Below are positions 53,348-62,620 of a stretch of 64,000 nt of DNA, piece by piece. Position 1 is the first letter of the stretch. The number at the start of each line of letters is the position of its first letter. A model generated the notes under the pieces. The model was not told the DNA's origin and made no database searches. It saw only the letters and a list, made by a program, of their open reading frames with translations. The stretch lies in contig NZ_JARUBJ010000002.1 of NCBI RefSeq assembly GCF_029626145.1, forward strand, positions 4,871,501-4,935,500, written 5' to 3'. A program made the translations under genes and the position numbers. The DNA comes from Micromonospora sp. WMMD961. GTDB taxonomy: Bacteria; Actinomycetota; Actinomycetes; Mycobacteriales; Micromonosporaceae.

Positions 53348-54585
53348 CCGGAACGCCACCTGTCCGGCCGGTGAGCAGGCGTGGCCTGCTCACCGGCGGG
53401 GCTCTGGCCGCCGGCGGGGTACTGGCCGGTGGCGCCGCGGTTGCCGCAGCCCGCGCTGGGGAGACCGGACCACCCTCGGTGGCCACCGCCGACACGACGC
53501 CGGTGGCGACCGTCGGCGCTCTGGTCGAGCCGTTTCACGGCGTTCGGCAGGCCGGGGTGGCCACCGAACCGCAGGCACACGCCTCGTTCGTGGCGCTCAC
53601 CCTGCGCACCGGCACGGACCGGGCCGCGCTGGGCCGGCTGCTGCGGCTGCTCACCGACGACGCCGCCCGGCTCACCCAGGGGAAGCCGGCCCTGGCCGAC
53701 ACCGAGGCCGAACTCGGGCTGCTGCCCGCCCGGCTGACCGTGACCTTCGGCTTCGGCCCCGGCCTCTACCGTGCCGCCCGCGTCGACGACCGAAGGCCAG
53801 CATCGCTCAGCGACCTACCCGCGTTCCGCATCGACCGCCTCCAACCGGCCTGGTCCGGCGGTGACCTGCTGCTGCAGATCTGTGCGGACGACGCGATCAC
53901 GGTCGCGCACGCGCAGCGAGTCCTGATCAAGGACAGCCGGCCGTTCGCCACCGTCCGGTGGGTGCAGCAGGGCTTCCGGCGCAGCCCCGGCGTCGAGCCG
54001 GGCGGCCACACCCAACGCAACCTGTTCGGTCAACTCGACGGCACCGCCAACCCGCGGCCGGGGGCGCCGATGGACTCCGCCGTCTGGGTGCCGGACGGCC
54101 CGGCGTGGCTGCGCGACAGCACCACCCTGGTGCTACGCCGGATCAGCATGAACATGGAGACCTGGGACCTGCTCGGCCGCACCGACCGGGAACTCGCCGT
54201 CGGCCGGCGGCTCGACACCGGCGCCCCGCTCACCGGCAAAGCCGAACACGACGAGCCCGACTTCGCCGCCACCGGGCCGGACGGGCTCACCGTCATCCCC
54301 GACTTCTCCCACATGAACCGCGCGCACGTCACCGACGACCGGTTGAAGATCCTGCGCCGGCCCTACAACTACGACGGGGTCCCGAACAGTGAAGGCCACG
54401 CCGACGCCGGCCTGATCTTCACCTCGTACCAGGCGGACATCGCCCGGCAGTTCCTGCCGATCCAGCGCCGGCTGGCCGAGCGGGACCTGCTCAACGAGTG
54501 GACCACCCCGATCGGCTCCGCCGTCTTCGCCATCCCGCCCGGCTGCCAACCAGGAGGATGGGTCGGGGAGCAGGTGCTCGGATGA
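53344..54585 (+). CDS. Dyp-type heme peroxidase (Tat-exported, EfeB-like)
   Basis: 413 aa. Twin-arginine signal SRRGLLTGGALAAGG (RR near 12-13) ending near AAARAG. The DyP fold shows the distal Asp motif GQLDGTANP (GxxDG) near 230 and the proximal heme His in SHMNRAHV near 320, then RPYNYDGV and GLIFTSYQADI, the usual end of the family. Peroxidase acting outside the cell after folded export; in streptomycetes a DyP together with a copper protein supports copper-radical enzymes, which may explain its place between PCuAC and CopC. GTG at 53344 overlaps the upstream stop, and the end overlaps copC (ATGA). Confidence 0.92.
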   Translation: MTGTPPVRPVSRRGLLTGGALAAGGVLAGGAAVAAARAGETGPPSVATADTTPVATVGALVEPFHGVRQAGVATEPQAHASFVALTLRTGTDRAALGRLLRLLTDDAARLTQGKPALADTEAELGLLPARLTVTFGFGPGLYRAARVDDRRPASLSDLPAFRIDRLQPAWSGGDLLLQICADDAITVAHAQRVLIKDSRPFATVRWVQQGFRRSPGVEPGGHTQRNLFGQLDGTANPRPGAPMDSAVWVPDGPAWLRDSTTLVLRRISMNMETWDLLGRTDRELAVGRRLDTGAPLTGKAEHDEPDFAATGPDGLTVIPDFSHMNRAHVTDDRLKILRRPYNYDGVPNSEGHADAGLIFTSYQADIARQFLPIQRRLAERDLLNEWTTPIGSAVFAIPPGCQPGGWVGEQVLG

Positions 54586-55166
54586 ACCGCGCCGACTGGA
54601 GTCTCGTCGTGACCGTACCGTCGTCCCGGCCCACCGTCGTCCGGCTCGGCGCAGCCGTGCTCGCCGTCGTCGTGGCACTGCTCCTCCCGGCCAGCCCGGC
54701 GTGGGCGCACAACACGCTGCGGTCGGCGACGCCGGTCCAGGAGTCGACGCTGGCCAGTGCGCCGACCGAGATCGTGCTCGAATTCGTCGAGCGGCTCGAC
54801 CCGACGTTCACCACCATCGTGCTCACCGACGCCGCCAAACGGAAGGTTCCCACCGGCGACCCGGTCGTCGGCGGCGCCAAGGGATCGGTCCAGCTCACCG
54901 AAGCGCTACCCAATGGCACGTACACCGTCGCCTATCGGGTCGTCTCCACCGACGGGCACCCGGTGCAGGGGTCGTACCCGTTCACCGTGGCCGACCCGAA
55001 CTCCAGCGCCGCGCCGATCGTCAACACATCCGACGCTGCGCCCGCGGCCTCCCCGGTGGAATCCGGCAGCGGCCCGAATGTGGGCATCCTCGTCGCCGGC
55101 GCCGTACTCGCCGTCCTCGTCGCCGTGAGCGCCGGGCTGCTGTGGCGGCGGGCGAGGCGTCAGTGA
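54582..55166 (+). CDS. copC: Copper resistance protein CopC
   Basis: 194 aa. Signal peptide about 1-42 cut at AWA|H so that His43 is N-terminal (HNTLRSATPVQ), the first Cu(II) ligand of CopC. The second His lies in STDGHPVQGSYPF. The cupredoxin-like beta-barrel spans about 43-140 and a C-terminal helix (VGILVAGAVLAVLVAVSAGL) with RRARRQ tethers it. The signal is long (42 residues), so translation could start at an internal valine codon. Overlaps the DyP stop (ATGA). Feeds the CopD-CtaG protein encoded next. Confidence 0.9.
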   Translation: MNRADWSLVVTVPSSRPTVVRLGAAVLAVVVALLLPASPAWAHNTLRSATPVQESTLASAPTEIVLEFVERLDPTFTTIVLTDAAKRKVPTGDPVVGGAKGSVQLTEALPNGTYTVAYRVVSTDGHPVQGSYPFTVADPNSSAAPIVNTSDAAPAASPVESGSGPNVGILVAGAVLAVLVAVSAGLLWRRARRQ

Positions 55167-55223
55167 CCGGACCGCTCTTCCGGGAGCGCGTCACTTCATC
55201 ACTTCACAGGTCAAGGTCCACAC

Positions 55224-57359
55224 GTGTCCCACACAGATTCCCGGCCGTCCGCCGCCGACGATCGCGGTAACGCCCGGACCACCGTCGCGACGTCAGCGGG
55301 GCCGGTCGCCCTACCCACCGGACCGTCCCGGTCCAATGCCCACCGCGCCGGATCCGCCGCGTTCGGCTGGTTGAGCGTGGCGGCCATCTGCGCGTCCGGG
55401 GTCGCTGTGCTGCTGCTCGGACTCCGGGTCGGCGGTGCCCTCACCGACGCGATACCCGGCCTGCCGGACGCGGGACCAGCCACCACCTGGGCGCTACCGT
55501 TCATCCGGCTGCTCTGCGACGGCCTCGCCACCGGCGCCGTCGGCATGCTGGTGACCGCCGCGTTCCTGCTGCCCGGCGACGGAGGCAGCGTCTCGCCCCA
55601 CGGTTACCTGCTTCTGCGGCGGGCTGGCCTGGCCGCGCTGGGTTGGGCGACCGCAGCGCTGACGCTGATGGTGCTGACGGTCTCCGACCTGCTGGGGCAA
55701 CCTCTGGAGACGCTCAAGCCCGCGACGGTCGTCAGCTTCGCCACCACGATCTCCCAAGGGCAGTCGCTGATGCTGCAGGCCGGGCTGGCGCTGACCGTGG
55801 CGCTGCTGGCGCGCGTCGGAGTGTCCCGAGGGCTTGCCGCGACGGTCACGACCCTGGCGCTGGTGGCGGTGCTACCTCCGGCGTTCACCGGTCACGCCGC
55901 CGGGGCGGGCAACCACCAGATCGCGGTGACCAGCCTGGCCCTGCACGTTCTCGCTGCCACGGTGTGGGTCGGCGGTCTCGCCGCCCTGTTGATGGTGCGG
56001 CGCAGCCGACTGCTGGCCGACGCCGCCGTCCGGTACAGCCGCCTCGCGCTGGGTTGCTTCGTCGCCGTGACGGTGAGCGGAGCCGCCAACGCCGCCGTCC
56101 GTCTCGGCGCCGTGGAGCAACTCTGGCAGTCCCGCTACGGCTGGCTGGTGCTCGGCAAACTCGCCGCGCTGCTGATCCTCGGCGCGCTCGGCGCGGCACA
56201 CCGGTCCCGGACCCTGCCCGCGCTGCGGGCCGGGCGGCGGTGGGCGTTCGGCCGACTGGCCGCCGGGGAACTGATCGTGTTCGCTGCGACAGTGGGGCTG
56301 GCGGTGGCGCTGTCGCGCAGCCCCACGCCCATCCCCGACTCGGGTGTCGACGCCGATCCGATCACCGATCTACTCGGGTTCCCGATGCCCAGCGCACCCA
56401 CCCCGGGCAACCTGCTCGGGCAGCCGCTACCGGACATGTTCTTCCTGACCCTCTGCGTCCTCGGCATCGGTGGATATCTGGCCGGCGTGCGACGGATGCA
56501 TTCCGCAGGGCATGGTTGGCCGGTCGCCCGGACGGCGAGCTGGGTGGGCGGACTGCTGCTGCTCGCCGCGACCACCAACCTCGGCGTCGCCCGCTACGCG
56601 TACGTGCTGTTCAGCGCGCACATGGCCCAACACATGGTGCTGTCCATGCTGGTGCCGATCCTGCTGGTCGGCGGCGCACCGGTCACCCTCGCCCTACGCG
56701 CCCTTCGCCGACCAACCGATCCGCAGGTACGCGGTGCCCGGGAGTGGCTGCTGATCCTGGTGCACAGCCGCGTCACGAAGCTGCTCACGCACCCGCTCGT
56801 CGCGCTCGGCATCTACACCGCCAGCCTGTTCGGCCTCTACTTCAGCAACCTGCTCGGCGTCCTGATGCGCTCCCACCTCGGACACCTGGCGATGCTCACC
56901 CACTTCGTGATCGCCGGCTACCTGTTGTTCTGGGTGCTCATCGGCGTCGACCCGGGCCGCCGACGCCTCCCGCATCCCCTACTCGTGGTCCTCCATCTGG
57001 CGTCGATGATGGCGCACGGCTTCTTCGGGCTGGTCCTCATGCAGACCACCACCCTGATCGCTCCCGACTGGTACACCGCCGTGCACCCCACGTGGGCGTC
57101 GTCGCTGCTGACCGACCAGAAGCTCGGCGCCGGCATCGCCTGGGCCTTCGGCGAGCTGCCCGCCGCCGTCGTCATGATCGTCCTCATTCGTCAGTGGATC
57201 CGCGCCGACCAGCGCGAACAGGCCCGCCTCGACCGGGCCGCCGACCGGGCCGACGCCACCGGCGAGGAGGACGACCTCGCCCGCTACAACGCGTTCCTTG
57301 CCGCGGCGGGGCGTGCGGACGGTGATCCGCTGCGCAGGGGCGGGTCCGACCAGCACTGA
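55224..57359 (+). CDS. CopD-CtaG fusion: copper import and cytochrome c oxidase assembly membrane protein
   Basis: 711 aa with about 15 helices. Residues about 45-370 are CopD-like (FTGHAAGAGNHQIAVTSLAL, then LHVLAATVWVGGLAAL). Residues about 390-670 are the CtaG_Caa3 domain (LFSAHMAQHMVLSMLVPILL, LTHFVIAGYLLFWVLIGVDP and LHLASMMAHGFFGLVLM), where His and Met pairs in the helices could bind copper. The hydrophilic tail is charged. GTG at 55224 lies 57 bases after copC; the ribosome site is weak (AAGGTC). This fused form is known in actinobacteria, where it is thought to import copper and load cytochrome oxidase. Confidence 0.9.
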   Translation: MSHTDSRPSAADDRGNARTTVATSAGPVALPTGPSRSNAHRAGSAAFGWLSVAAICASGVAVLLLGLRVGGALTDAIPGLPDAGPATTWALPFIRLLCDGLATGAVGMLVTAAFLLPGDGGSVSPHGYLLLRRAGLAALGWATAALTLMVLTVSDLLGQPLETLKPATVVSFATTISQGQSLMLQAGLALTVALLARVGVSRGLAATVTTLALVAVLPPAFTGHAAGAGNHQIAVTSLALHVLAATVWVGGLAALLMVRRSRLLADAAVRYSRLALGCFVAVTVSGAANAAVRLGAVEQLWQSRYGWLVLGKLAALLILGALGAAHRSRTLPALRAGRRWAFGRLAAGELIVFAATVGLAVALSRSPTPIPDSGVDADPITDLLGFPMPSAPTPGNLLGQPLPDMFFLTLCVLGIGGYLAGVRRMHSAGHGWPVARTASWVGGLLLLAATTNLGVARYAYVLFSAHMAQHMVLSMLVPILLVGGAPVTLALRALRRPTDPQVRGAREWLLILVHSRVTKLLTHPLVALGIYTASLFGLYFSNLLGVLMRSHLGHLAMLTHFVIAGYLLFWVLIGVDPGRRRLPHPLLVVLHLASMMAHGFFGLVLMQTTTLIAPDWYTAVHPTWASSLLTDQKLGAGIAWAFGELPAAVVMIVLIRQWIRADQREQARLDRAADRADATGEEDDLARYNAFLAAAGRADGDPLRRGGSDQH

Positions 57360-57391
57360 CCGCGGCCGCCTGCTGGTCTGTCGAATTCTCG

Positions 57392-57419
57392 GGAACCATT
57401 CGGACGCTCTCTCCGACTA
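57392..57419 (+). promoter_or_regulatory. ECF-type promoter of the PepSY gene
   Basis: GGAACC (57392-57397), 15 bases, CCGACTA (57413-57419), identical in both hexamers to the anti-sigma promoter. About 90 bases of leader follow before the ATG at 57517. Confidence 0.65.
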
Positions 57420-57516
57420 CCTCACAGGACCGGAGCTGACGCGACGAGCCACGGGCGACCATGCCAGCAGGGGAAACACCTTAGCGGTGCTTCTCGCTAA
57501 TCCCGATCGGATCACT

Positions 57517-58992
57517 ATGTCTCTTACCGAGTTGTCCGGCGCGGCGACGCCGGAGCCTTCCACGACTACCGTGGCCCCGGCCAGACCGGTCCGGCGCGCG
57601 TCGCCGTTCGGCGCGCTGCTGCTGCGGCTGCACTTCTATGCCGGCGTCCTCGTCGCGCCGTTCCTGGTGACCGCCGCGCTGACCGGTCTGGCCTTCACCA
57701 TCACCCCGCAGCTCGACCAGGTCCTCTACGGCGACCAGTTGACAGTCGCGCAGCCAGGTGACCGTCCCGTCTCCCTGGCCGAGCAGGTCGGAGCCGCCCG
57801 CAACGCGCACCCGGACGGCAGCATCGCCACCGTGCAGCCCGGCGACGGCGACCAGACCACCCGGGTGACGTTCTCCCTGCCCGAACTGGGCGAGAAGCAG
57901 CACACCGTCTACGTCGACCCGTACACCGCGCAGGTCAAGGGGCAGCTCACCACCTGGTTCGGCTCCACCCCGGCCACCACCTGGCTGGACGACCTGCACC
58001 GCAACCTGCACCTGGGCGTGGTGGGCCGGCACTACTCCGAGCTGGCGGCGAGCTGGCTCTGGGTGCTCGCCCTCGGCGGGGTCATCCTGTGGTGGCGTCG
58101 CCGCAGCGCCGCCCGCGCCACCGCCCGGCACCTGCTCGTACCGGACCTGTCCGCCGGCAAGGGTGTCCGCCGGACCCGGGGATGGCACGCCACCACCGGC
58201 ATCTGGCTCACCATCGGCCTGCTCTTCCTCTCCGCCACCGGCCTGACCTGGTCCCGCTACGCCGGGGCGAACTTCGGCGCCGGCCTCGACGCACTACAGG
58301 CCCGCGCACCGGAGATCTCCACCAGTCTCACCGAGGTCCCGACGGAGCCGGCGGAGAGCGGCGGCGGCCACCAGCACGGTGCCTCCGGAGCCGGAGGCGT
58401 GGTCGAGTCGGCAGCCTTCGACCGCGTCGCGGCGGCCGCCCGCGGGGCCGGCCTCTCCGGCCCGGTGGAGATCGCCCCGGCCGCCGAGCCCGGCTCGGCC
58501 TGGACCGTCACCCAGGTCGACAACACCTGGCCGGTCGCCAAGGACCGCGTCGCGGTCGACCCGTCCGGCGGTCAGGTCACCGCCCGCAGCGACTTCGCCG
58601 ACTGGCCCCTGCTGGCCCAGCTCAGCGGCCTGGGCATCCAAGCCCACATGGGGATCCTCTTCGGACCGATCAACCAGATCCTGCTCGCCGCACTCGCCCT
58701 CGGGCTGCTCTGCGTCATCGTCTGGGGCTACCGCATGTGGTGGCAACGCCGACCCACCCGCACCGACCGACGAGCACTCACCGGCACCCCACCCGCCCGC
58801 GGTGGTGTCCGCGGCCTGCCGCTCTGGGCACTGCTCATCGGCGTACCCGTGGTGGCGGCGGTCGGCTGGGCGCTGCCGCTGTTCGGGCTCACCCTGCTGG
58901 CCTTCCTCGTCATCGACGTCGTCGTCGGCGCGGTGTCCCGACGCCGACGACCTGCCGAGGCGCCCACGTCTCCGGCGCCCGCCGGTTCCTGA
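57517..58992 (+). CDS. PepSY-associated transmembrane domain protein
   Basis: 491 aa. Membrane helices at about 30-52 (LHFYAGVLVAPFLVTAALTG), 178-196, 230-250, 385-405 and a pair near 440-470. PepSY-like extracellular segments (HTVYVDPYTAQVKG; KDRVAVDPSGGQVTARSDF) and the motif DLHRNLHLGVVGRHYSE are shared with the PepSY_TM/FecR-linked iron or copper reductase group; paired His residues in the helices could carry heme. A His/Gly-rich loop GGGHQHGASGAGG may touch metal. The role inferred from the neighbourhood is metal reduction or uptake at the membrane. The start ATG at 57517 lacks a clear purine tract. Confidence 0.82.
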   Translation: MSLTELSGAATPEPSTTTVAPARPVRRASPFGALLLRLHFYAGVLVAPFLVTAALTGLAFTITPQLDQVLYGDQLTVAQPGDRPVSLAEQVGAARNAHPDGSIATVQPGDGDQTTRVTFSLPELGEKQHTVYVDPYTAQVKGQLTTWFGSTPATTWLDDLHRNLHLGVVGRHYSELAASWLWVLALGGVILWWRRRSAARATARHLLVPDLSAGKGVRRTRGWHATTGIWLTIGLLFLSATGLTWSRYAGANFGAGLDALQARAPEISTSLTEVPTEPAESGGGHQHGASGAGGVVESAAFDRVAAAARGAGLSGPVEIAPAAEPGSAWTVTQVDNTWPVAKDRVAVDPSGGQVTARSDFADWPLLAQLSGLGIQAHMGILFGPINQILLAALALGLLCVIVWGYRMWWQRRPTRTDRRALTGTPPARGGVRGLPLWALLIGVPVVAAVGWALPLFGLTLLAFLVIDVVVGAVSRRRRPAEAPTSPAPAGS

Positions 58993-59001
58993 CCCACCGG
59001 T

Positions 59002-59031
59002 CCGGCCGCCCGTCGAGGTACGGGCGGCCGG
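59002..59031. terminator. Terminator hairpin after the PepSY gene
   Basis: Perfect 12-bp stem (59002-59013 with 59020-59031), 6-base loop, 9 bases after the stop at 58992. Confidence 0.75.
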
Positions 59032-59088
59032 CCGCTGGTCAGCGGGCGGTCGACGACGGTCCGGGTCTGACCCTCCTCGGCCGCCCCC

Positions 59089-59116
59089 GGAACTCCGGCA
59101 CCGTCCCACACGACCA
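59089..59116 (+). promoter_or_regulatory. ECF-type promoter of the DsbA-VKOR transcript
   Basis: GGAACT (59089-59094), 15 bases, ACGACCA (59110-59116); one base differs in the first position of the -10 element from the other three copies. The ATG is 63 bases downstream. Confidence 0.6.
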
Positions 59117-59179
59117 ACAGGTCGGCACCCGTTCGCAGACGGACGGTGCGCGACGAAGAACTGGGTGGAGGATCCACGG

Positions 59180-59950
59180 ATGTCCAAGAAGCGCAACCGC
59201 GGCAGCCGGCCGACCGTCGGCGAGGGCCGCAGCGGCGGTGTCGCAACGGACCGCGCCAGGAAGGCCGCCGACAAAGCCGCCAAGTCGATGCGTACCCGAC
59301 GCATGAGCACCAACAGCAGGATCACCGTCGGCCTCCTGGCAGTGGTGCTCGTCGGCCTCGCAGCGCTCTTCGTCTACGTCCAGAACAGCAGCGACAAAGC
59401 CCAGCAAGCAGCTGGCGACCGGATCGTGCGGGCCGACAGCCATCGGCTCACGTCCGCCGGCGACGGCAAGGTCACCATCGTCGAATTCCTCGACTTCGAA
59501 TGCCCGTCCTGCGGGCAGGCGTTCCCCGGCGTGGAAAAGCTCCGTCAGGAGTACGCCGGCAAGATCACCTACGTGGTCCGCAACTTCCCGTTGTCCCAGC
59601 ACGCCAACGCACAGAACGCCGCCCTCGCTGCCGAGGCCGCAGCCCGTCAAGGCAAGTTCGAGCAGATGTACGTCAAGCTGTTCGAGACCCAGTCCACATG
59701 GGGCGGCCAGCAGCAGGACAAGTCGGCCGTCTTCGAGGGCTACGCCCAACAGCTCGGCCTCGACATGGCGAAATTCCGCGCCGACCGCGACGACCCGGCC
59801 ACCGCTGCCCGCATCCGCGACGACCAGAGCGACGGGACCGCAGCAGGCGTCCAGAGCACCCCGACCTTCTTCATCAACGGCCAACGCTTCGACGGCCAGC
59901 CCACGTACGCCGGCCTCAAGACCGCCGTCGACGCGGCTCTCGCCGGATGA
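59180..59950 (+). CDS. DsbA family thiol-disulfide oxidoreductase (membrane-anchored)
   Basis: 256 aa. A basic N terminus (KKRNRGSRP) and one helix (about 48-66, ITVGLLAVVLVGLAALFVYV) anchor it, with the thioredoxin-fold domain outside (about 85-256). Active site C108-P-S-C111 in FLDFECPSCGQAF, cis-Pro in VQSTPTFFING. It introduces disulfides in exported proteins. GGAGG near the ATG at 59180. The stop overlaps the VKOR start (ATGA), so the pair is coupled: VKOR reoxidises DsbA. Confidence 0.92.
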   Translation: MSKKRNRGSRPTVGEGRSGGVATDRARKAADKAAKSMRTRRMSTNSRITVGLLAVVLVGLAALFVYVQNSSDKAQQAAGDRIVRADSHRLTSAGDGKVTIVEFLDFECPSCGQAFPGVEKLRQEYAGKITYVVRNFPLSQHANAQNAALAAEAAARQGKFEQMYVKLFETQSTWGGQQQDKSAVFEGYAQQLGLDMAKFRADRDDPATAARIRDDQSDGTAAGVQSTPTFFINGQRFDGQPTYAGLKTAVDAALAG

Positions 59951-60582
59951 GCCGGCAGGCCACCACTGCGCAGGAGCGGATCCGCGTCTCGCCGGATCCG
60001 GCCGAGCCGTTCGCCGCGCGGATCATCGGCTGGGTCCTGGCCATCGGCGGTGCGATCGGTGCAGCTGCCGCGCTGACCCTGACCATCGAGAAAATCAACG
60101 TGCTCACCGATCCGAGCTACCGCCCCAGTTGCAGCATCAACCCGATCCTGTCCTGCGGCTCGGTGATGAGCACCCCGCAGGCGGCGGCGTTCGGCTTTCC
60201 CAACCCACTGATCGGCATCATCGGGTTCAGCGTGGTGACCACCATCGGGGTCGCGGTCCTGGCCGGCGCCCGGCTGCCGCGCTGGTTCTGGCTCGGCCTG
60301 CAGATCGGCGCGGCGTTCGGCCTGGGGTTCGTGCACTGGCTGATCTTCCAGAGCCTCTACCGCATCGGCGCGCTGTGCCCGTACTGCATGGTGGTCTGGG
60401 TCGTGACCATCGCCATCTTCTGGTACGTCACCCTGTACAACATCCACCACGAGCAGCTGTTCGCCACCCGCGGGACAGCGCTGCTGCGGTACCACACGGT
60501 CGTCCTGACCACCTGGTACCTCATCGTCGTCGCGCTCATCGGCGAGCAGTTCTGGTTCTACTGGCGGACCCTGTTGACCTGA
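59947..60582 (+). CDS. Vitamin K epoxide reductase family protein (VKOR)
   Basis: 211 aa, five helices. The loop Cys pair C62 and C70 (CSINPILSC) and the quinone-side motif C144-P-Y-C147 are both present, with the family Trp/Ser signature (MSTPQAAAFGFPNPLIG). It oxidises the DsbA-like partner and hands electrons to menaquinone, the actinobacterial equivalent of DsbB. Coupled with the DsbA gene and under the same ECF-type promoter. Converges on the NmrA-like gene. Confidence 0.92.
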   Translation: MSRQATTAQERIRVSPDPAEPFAARIIGWVLAIGGAIGAAAALTLTIEKINVLTDPSYRPSCSINPILSCGSVMSTPQAAAFGFPNPLIGIIGFSVVTTIGVAVLAGARLPRWFWLGLQIGAAFGLGFVHWLIFQSLYRIGALCPYCMVVWVVTIAIFWYVTLYNIHHEQLFATRGTALLRYHTVVLTTWYLIVVALIGEQFWFYWRTLLT

Positions 60583-60650
60583 GCACATCGAGGACCGGCG
60601 ACCGTCGCGCGGGTGCCGCAGCTCGGGCCGTCGGCGGCCAGGACCGTGGT

Positions 60651-61517
60651 TCAGGAGCGGAAGGCGTCGTGGAGAAAGGTCTGCAGCGTACGCGCCGGAC
60701 GCCCGGTGACGTGTTCGACAGTGTCGGTCACGTCGGCGAAACCGCCGGCGCGAACACGCTCGAACGTCAGCGCGGAGAGGTCTCGCTCGAAGCCCTCGGA
60801 GCCGGCAACGGCCTCGTCGATGGTCACGTCCAGGTGGGTCACGGGACGTCCCGCCGCGACGGAGAGCAACTCTGCGGTACGCGGCAACGACAGGGCCTCC
60901 GGACCGGAGATCTGGTACGTCTGACCGGCGTGCCCGACATCGAGCAGAGCCCGTTCGGCGACGGCCGCGATGTCCCGTGCGTCGGTCCAGGCCACCAAGG
61001 CGTCGCCGCTGGGAAACGGCAGTTGTCCGGCACCGGTGATCTGGTCACGGTAGAAGCGCGGGTCGGTGAAGACCTGCATGAACCAGCCCGGCCGCAGGAT
61101 TGTCCAGGGACGCCCGCTGTCGCGGACCGCTCGCTCGACGCGTGGAGCCCAGCCGGCAGGCCCCGGCTGGTCAGTGCCCGGGTGGCCGCCGTCCTTGTCG
61201 GACAGCAGCACGACCTCGGTCCGGGGCGACATCTGGGCCAGCAGCGCGCCGATGAGTTCCGGCGCGTCCGCGCGGTCCGGCCGGACCAGGTAGACCGCGT
61301 CGACACCGTCGGTCGCCGCCGCCCACCCGGACGGTTCGTCCCACGAGAAGGCGGTGGGGTGCACGCCCCTGACGCCGGGTCTGGACGGATCGCTGGTGCC
61401 GCCGCGCACCTCGACGCCTCGCCGCGCCACGAGCAGTTCCGCCAGTGGTGCGCCCGTCTTGCCGCGTACACCGGTCACCAGCACCCGGATCGCGGCAGCC
61501 GACGTTGTTTTCCGCAT
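60651..61517 (-). CDS. NmrA-like/atypical SDR NAD(P)-binding protein
   Basis: 288 aa: dinucleotide motif RVLVTGVRGKTGAPLAELL, then GVDAVYLVRPDRAD and WTILRPGWFMQVF, the pattern of NmrA/HSCARG and LysR-linked oxidoreductases that lack the usual Tyr-x-x-x-Lys. AGGAGG precedes the ATG at 61517. It is divergent from a LysR gene 171 bases away, so that regulator may control it. Redox-sensing or quinone reductase (QorB-like) are both possible. Confidence 0.83.
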   Translation of the reverse strand: MRKTTSAAAIRVLVTGVRGKTGAPLAELLVARRGVEVRGGTSDPSRPGVRGVHPTAFSWDEPSGWAAATDGVDAVYLVRPDRADAPELIGALLAQMSPRTEVVLLSDKDGGHPGTDQPGPAGWAPRVERAVRDSGRPWTILRPGWFMQVFTDPRFYRDQITGAGQLPFPSGDALVAWTDARDIAAVAERALLDVGHAGQTYQISGPEALSLPRTAELLSVAAGRPVTHLDVTIDEAVAGSEGFERDLSALTFERVRAGGFADVTDTVEHVTGRPARTLQTFLHDAFRS

Positions 61518-61687
61518 CCTGAATCGTCCTCCTGGTTGGGCGCCCGCTGAATCGTATGGCCCGACCCCGAGCGCCAGGCGGGCGATGCGGGTGTCGGTCA
61601 GTCCGGCGGCGTCTCGGGCCGCCGACGAACGATGCCGGTCTCGATCCCCGCGACCCCACCCATGCGTTCCGGGTATAGGTTGGCGGG

Positions 61688-62620
61688 ATGGACCTCGTCG
61701 CCGCGTGTCGGGCCTTCGTCGCCGTCAGCGGCCACGGCAGCTTCACCTCGGGTGCCGCAGCGGCGGGAATCCCCCAGTCGGTGGCCAGCCGCCGCATCGC
61801 CGCGCTGGAGGCGCACTTCGGGTCGCGGCTGTTCGACCGGACCTCCCGCGCGGTCCGGTTGACCCCGTTCGGGCAGGACATGCTGCCGACGGCGCGACGC
61901 CTGGTCGACCTCGCCGACGCCATGGCCGACGACGCCGAGCGGGCCCGGTTGCGGCCGCTGCGGGTCGCCGTACCCGAAATCTGTGCGCCGCACCGCCTCG
62001 CCGCCCTGGTGGCCGCGGCCCGACGGCAGCGGATCCACCTGGAGGTACGGCCGGCCGGTCCGCAGGAGCGCGAACAGCTCTGCCAGACCCTTGAGGTCGG
62101 TACCGGGATCGTGGCGGTTCCGGAAGCGACGGCGCTCTGGCGGGTGCCGCTCGGACTGGCTGCCCGGGCTCCCTTCCCGGCGCCGACGGTGTTCCTGGAG
62201 ACGCTGCGCGCCGGCCGAGCCCGTACGCAGGCACGCCGCCGGATCCTCATCCAGCCCGAGGACGACGTCGCGCACCTGCGGGATCCGCTGACCCGCGCCG
62301 GCCAGTCGGCCGGCCTGGCACCGGCTCAGGTGTCGGTCACGCAGTCCCTCGTCGACGCCGCGGCAGCGGCCCTCGGCTCCCCCGATCTGTTGCTGTGCTC
62401 CCGTCAGCAGGCCGAGGACTTCGCGCTGCACTGGTGCCCCCTCGCCGGCCTGCGGCTCCTACGGGGTTACGACGTCGCCGCCGGGGCACGCGAGGACCTC
62501 GACCAGCTCCGCACCGTCCTGTACGCGGACGTCGCCCGATGCCTGGGTGCGGCCGCCGGCCAGCCAGGGTCGACCGGGGGTGGCGCAACCGCTGACCACT
62601 CGACAGGAGATGCGGAATGA
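61688..62620 (+). CDS. LysR family transcriptional regulator
   Basis: 310 aa. Winged-helix DNA-binding domain at 1-60 (GSFTSGAAAAGIPQSVASRR, then LFDRTSRAVRLTPFGQDMLP) and effector-binding domain from about 90 (LRPLRVAVPEICAPHRLA). Divergent from the NmrA-like gene and translationally coupled (ATGA) to the serine hydrolase gene. The pairing with a beta-lactamase-like enzyme recalls AmpR/ampC, but AmpR diverges from its target and this one is cotranscribed, so the likeness is only suggestive. Confidence 0.88.
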   Translation: MDLVAACRAFVAVSGHGSFTSGAAAAGIPQSVASRRIAALEAHFGSRLFDRTSRAVRLTPFGQDMLPTARRLVDLADAMADDAERARLRPLRVAVPEICAPHRLAALVAAARRQRIHLEVRPAGPQEREQLCQTLEVGTGIVAVPEATALWRVPLGLAARAPFPAPTVFLETLRAGRARTQARRRILIQPEDDVAHLRDPLTRAGQSAGLAPAQVSVTQSLVDAAAAALGSPDLLLCSRQQAEDFALHWCPLAGLRLLRGYDVAAGAREDLDQLRTVLYADVARCLGAAAGQPGSTGGGATADHSTGDAE

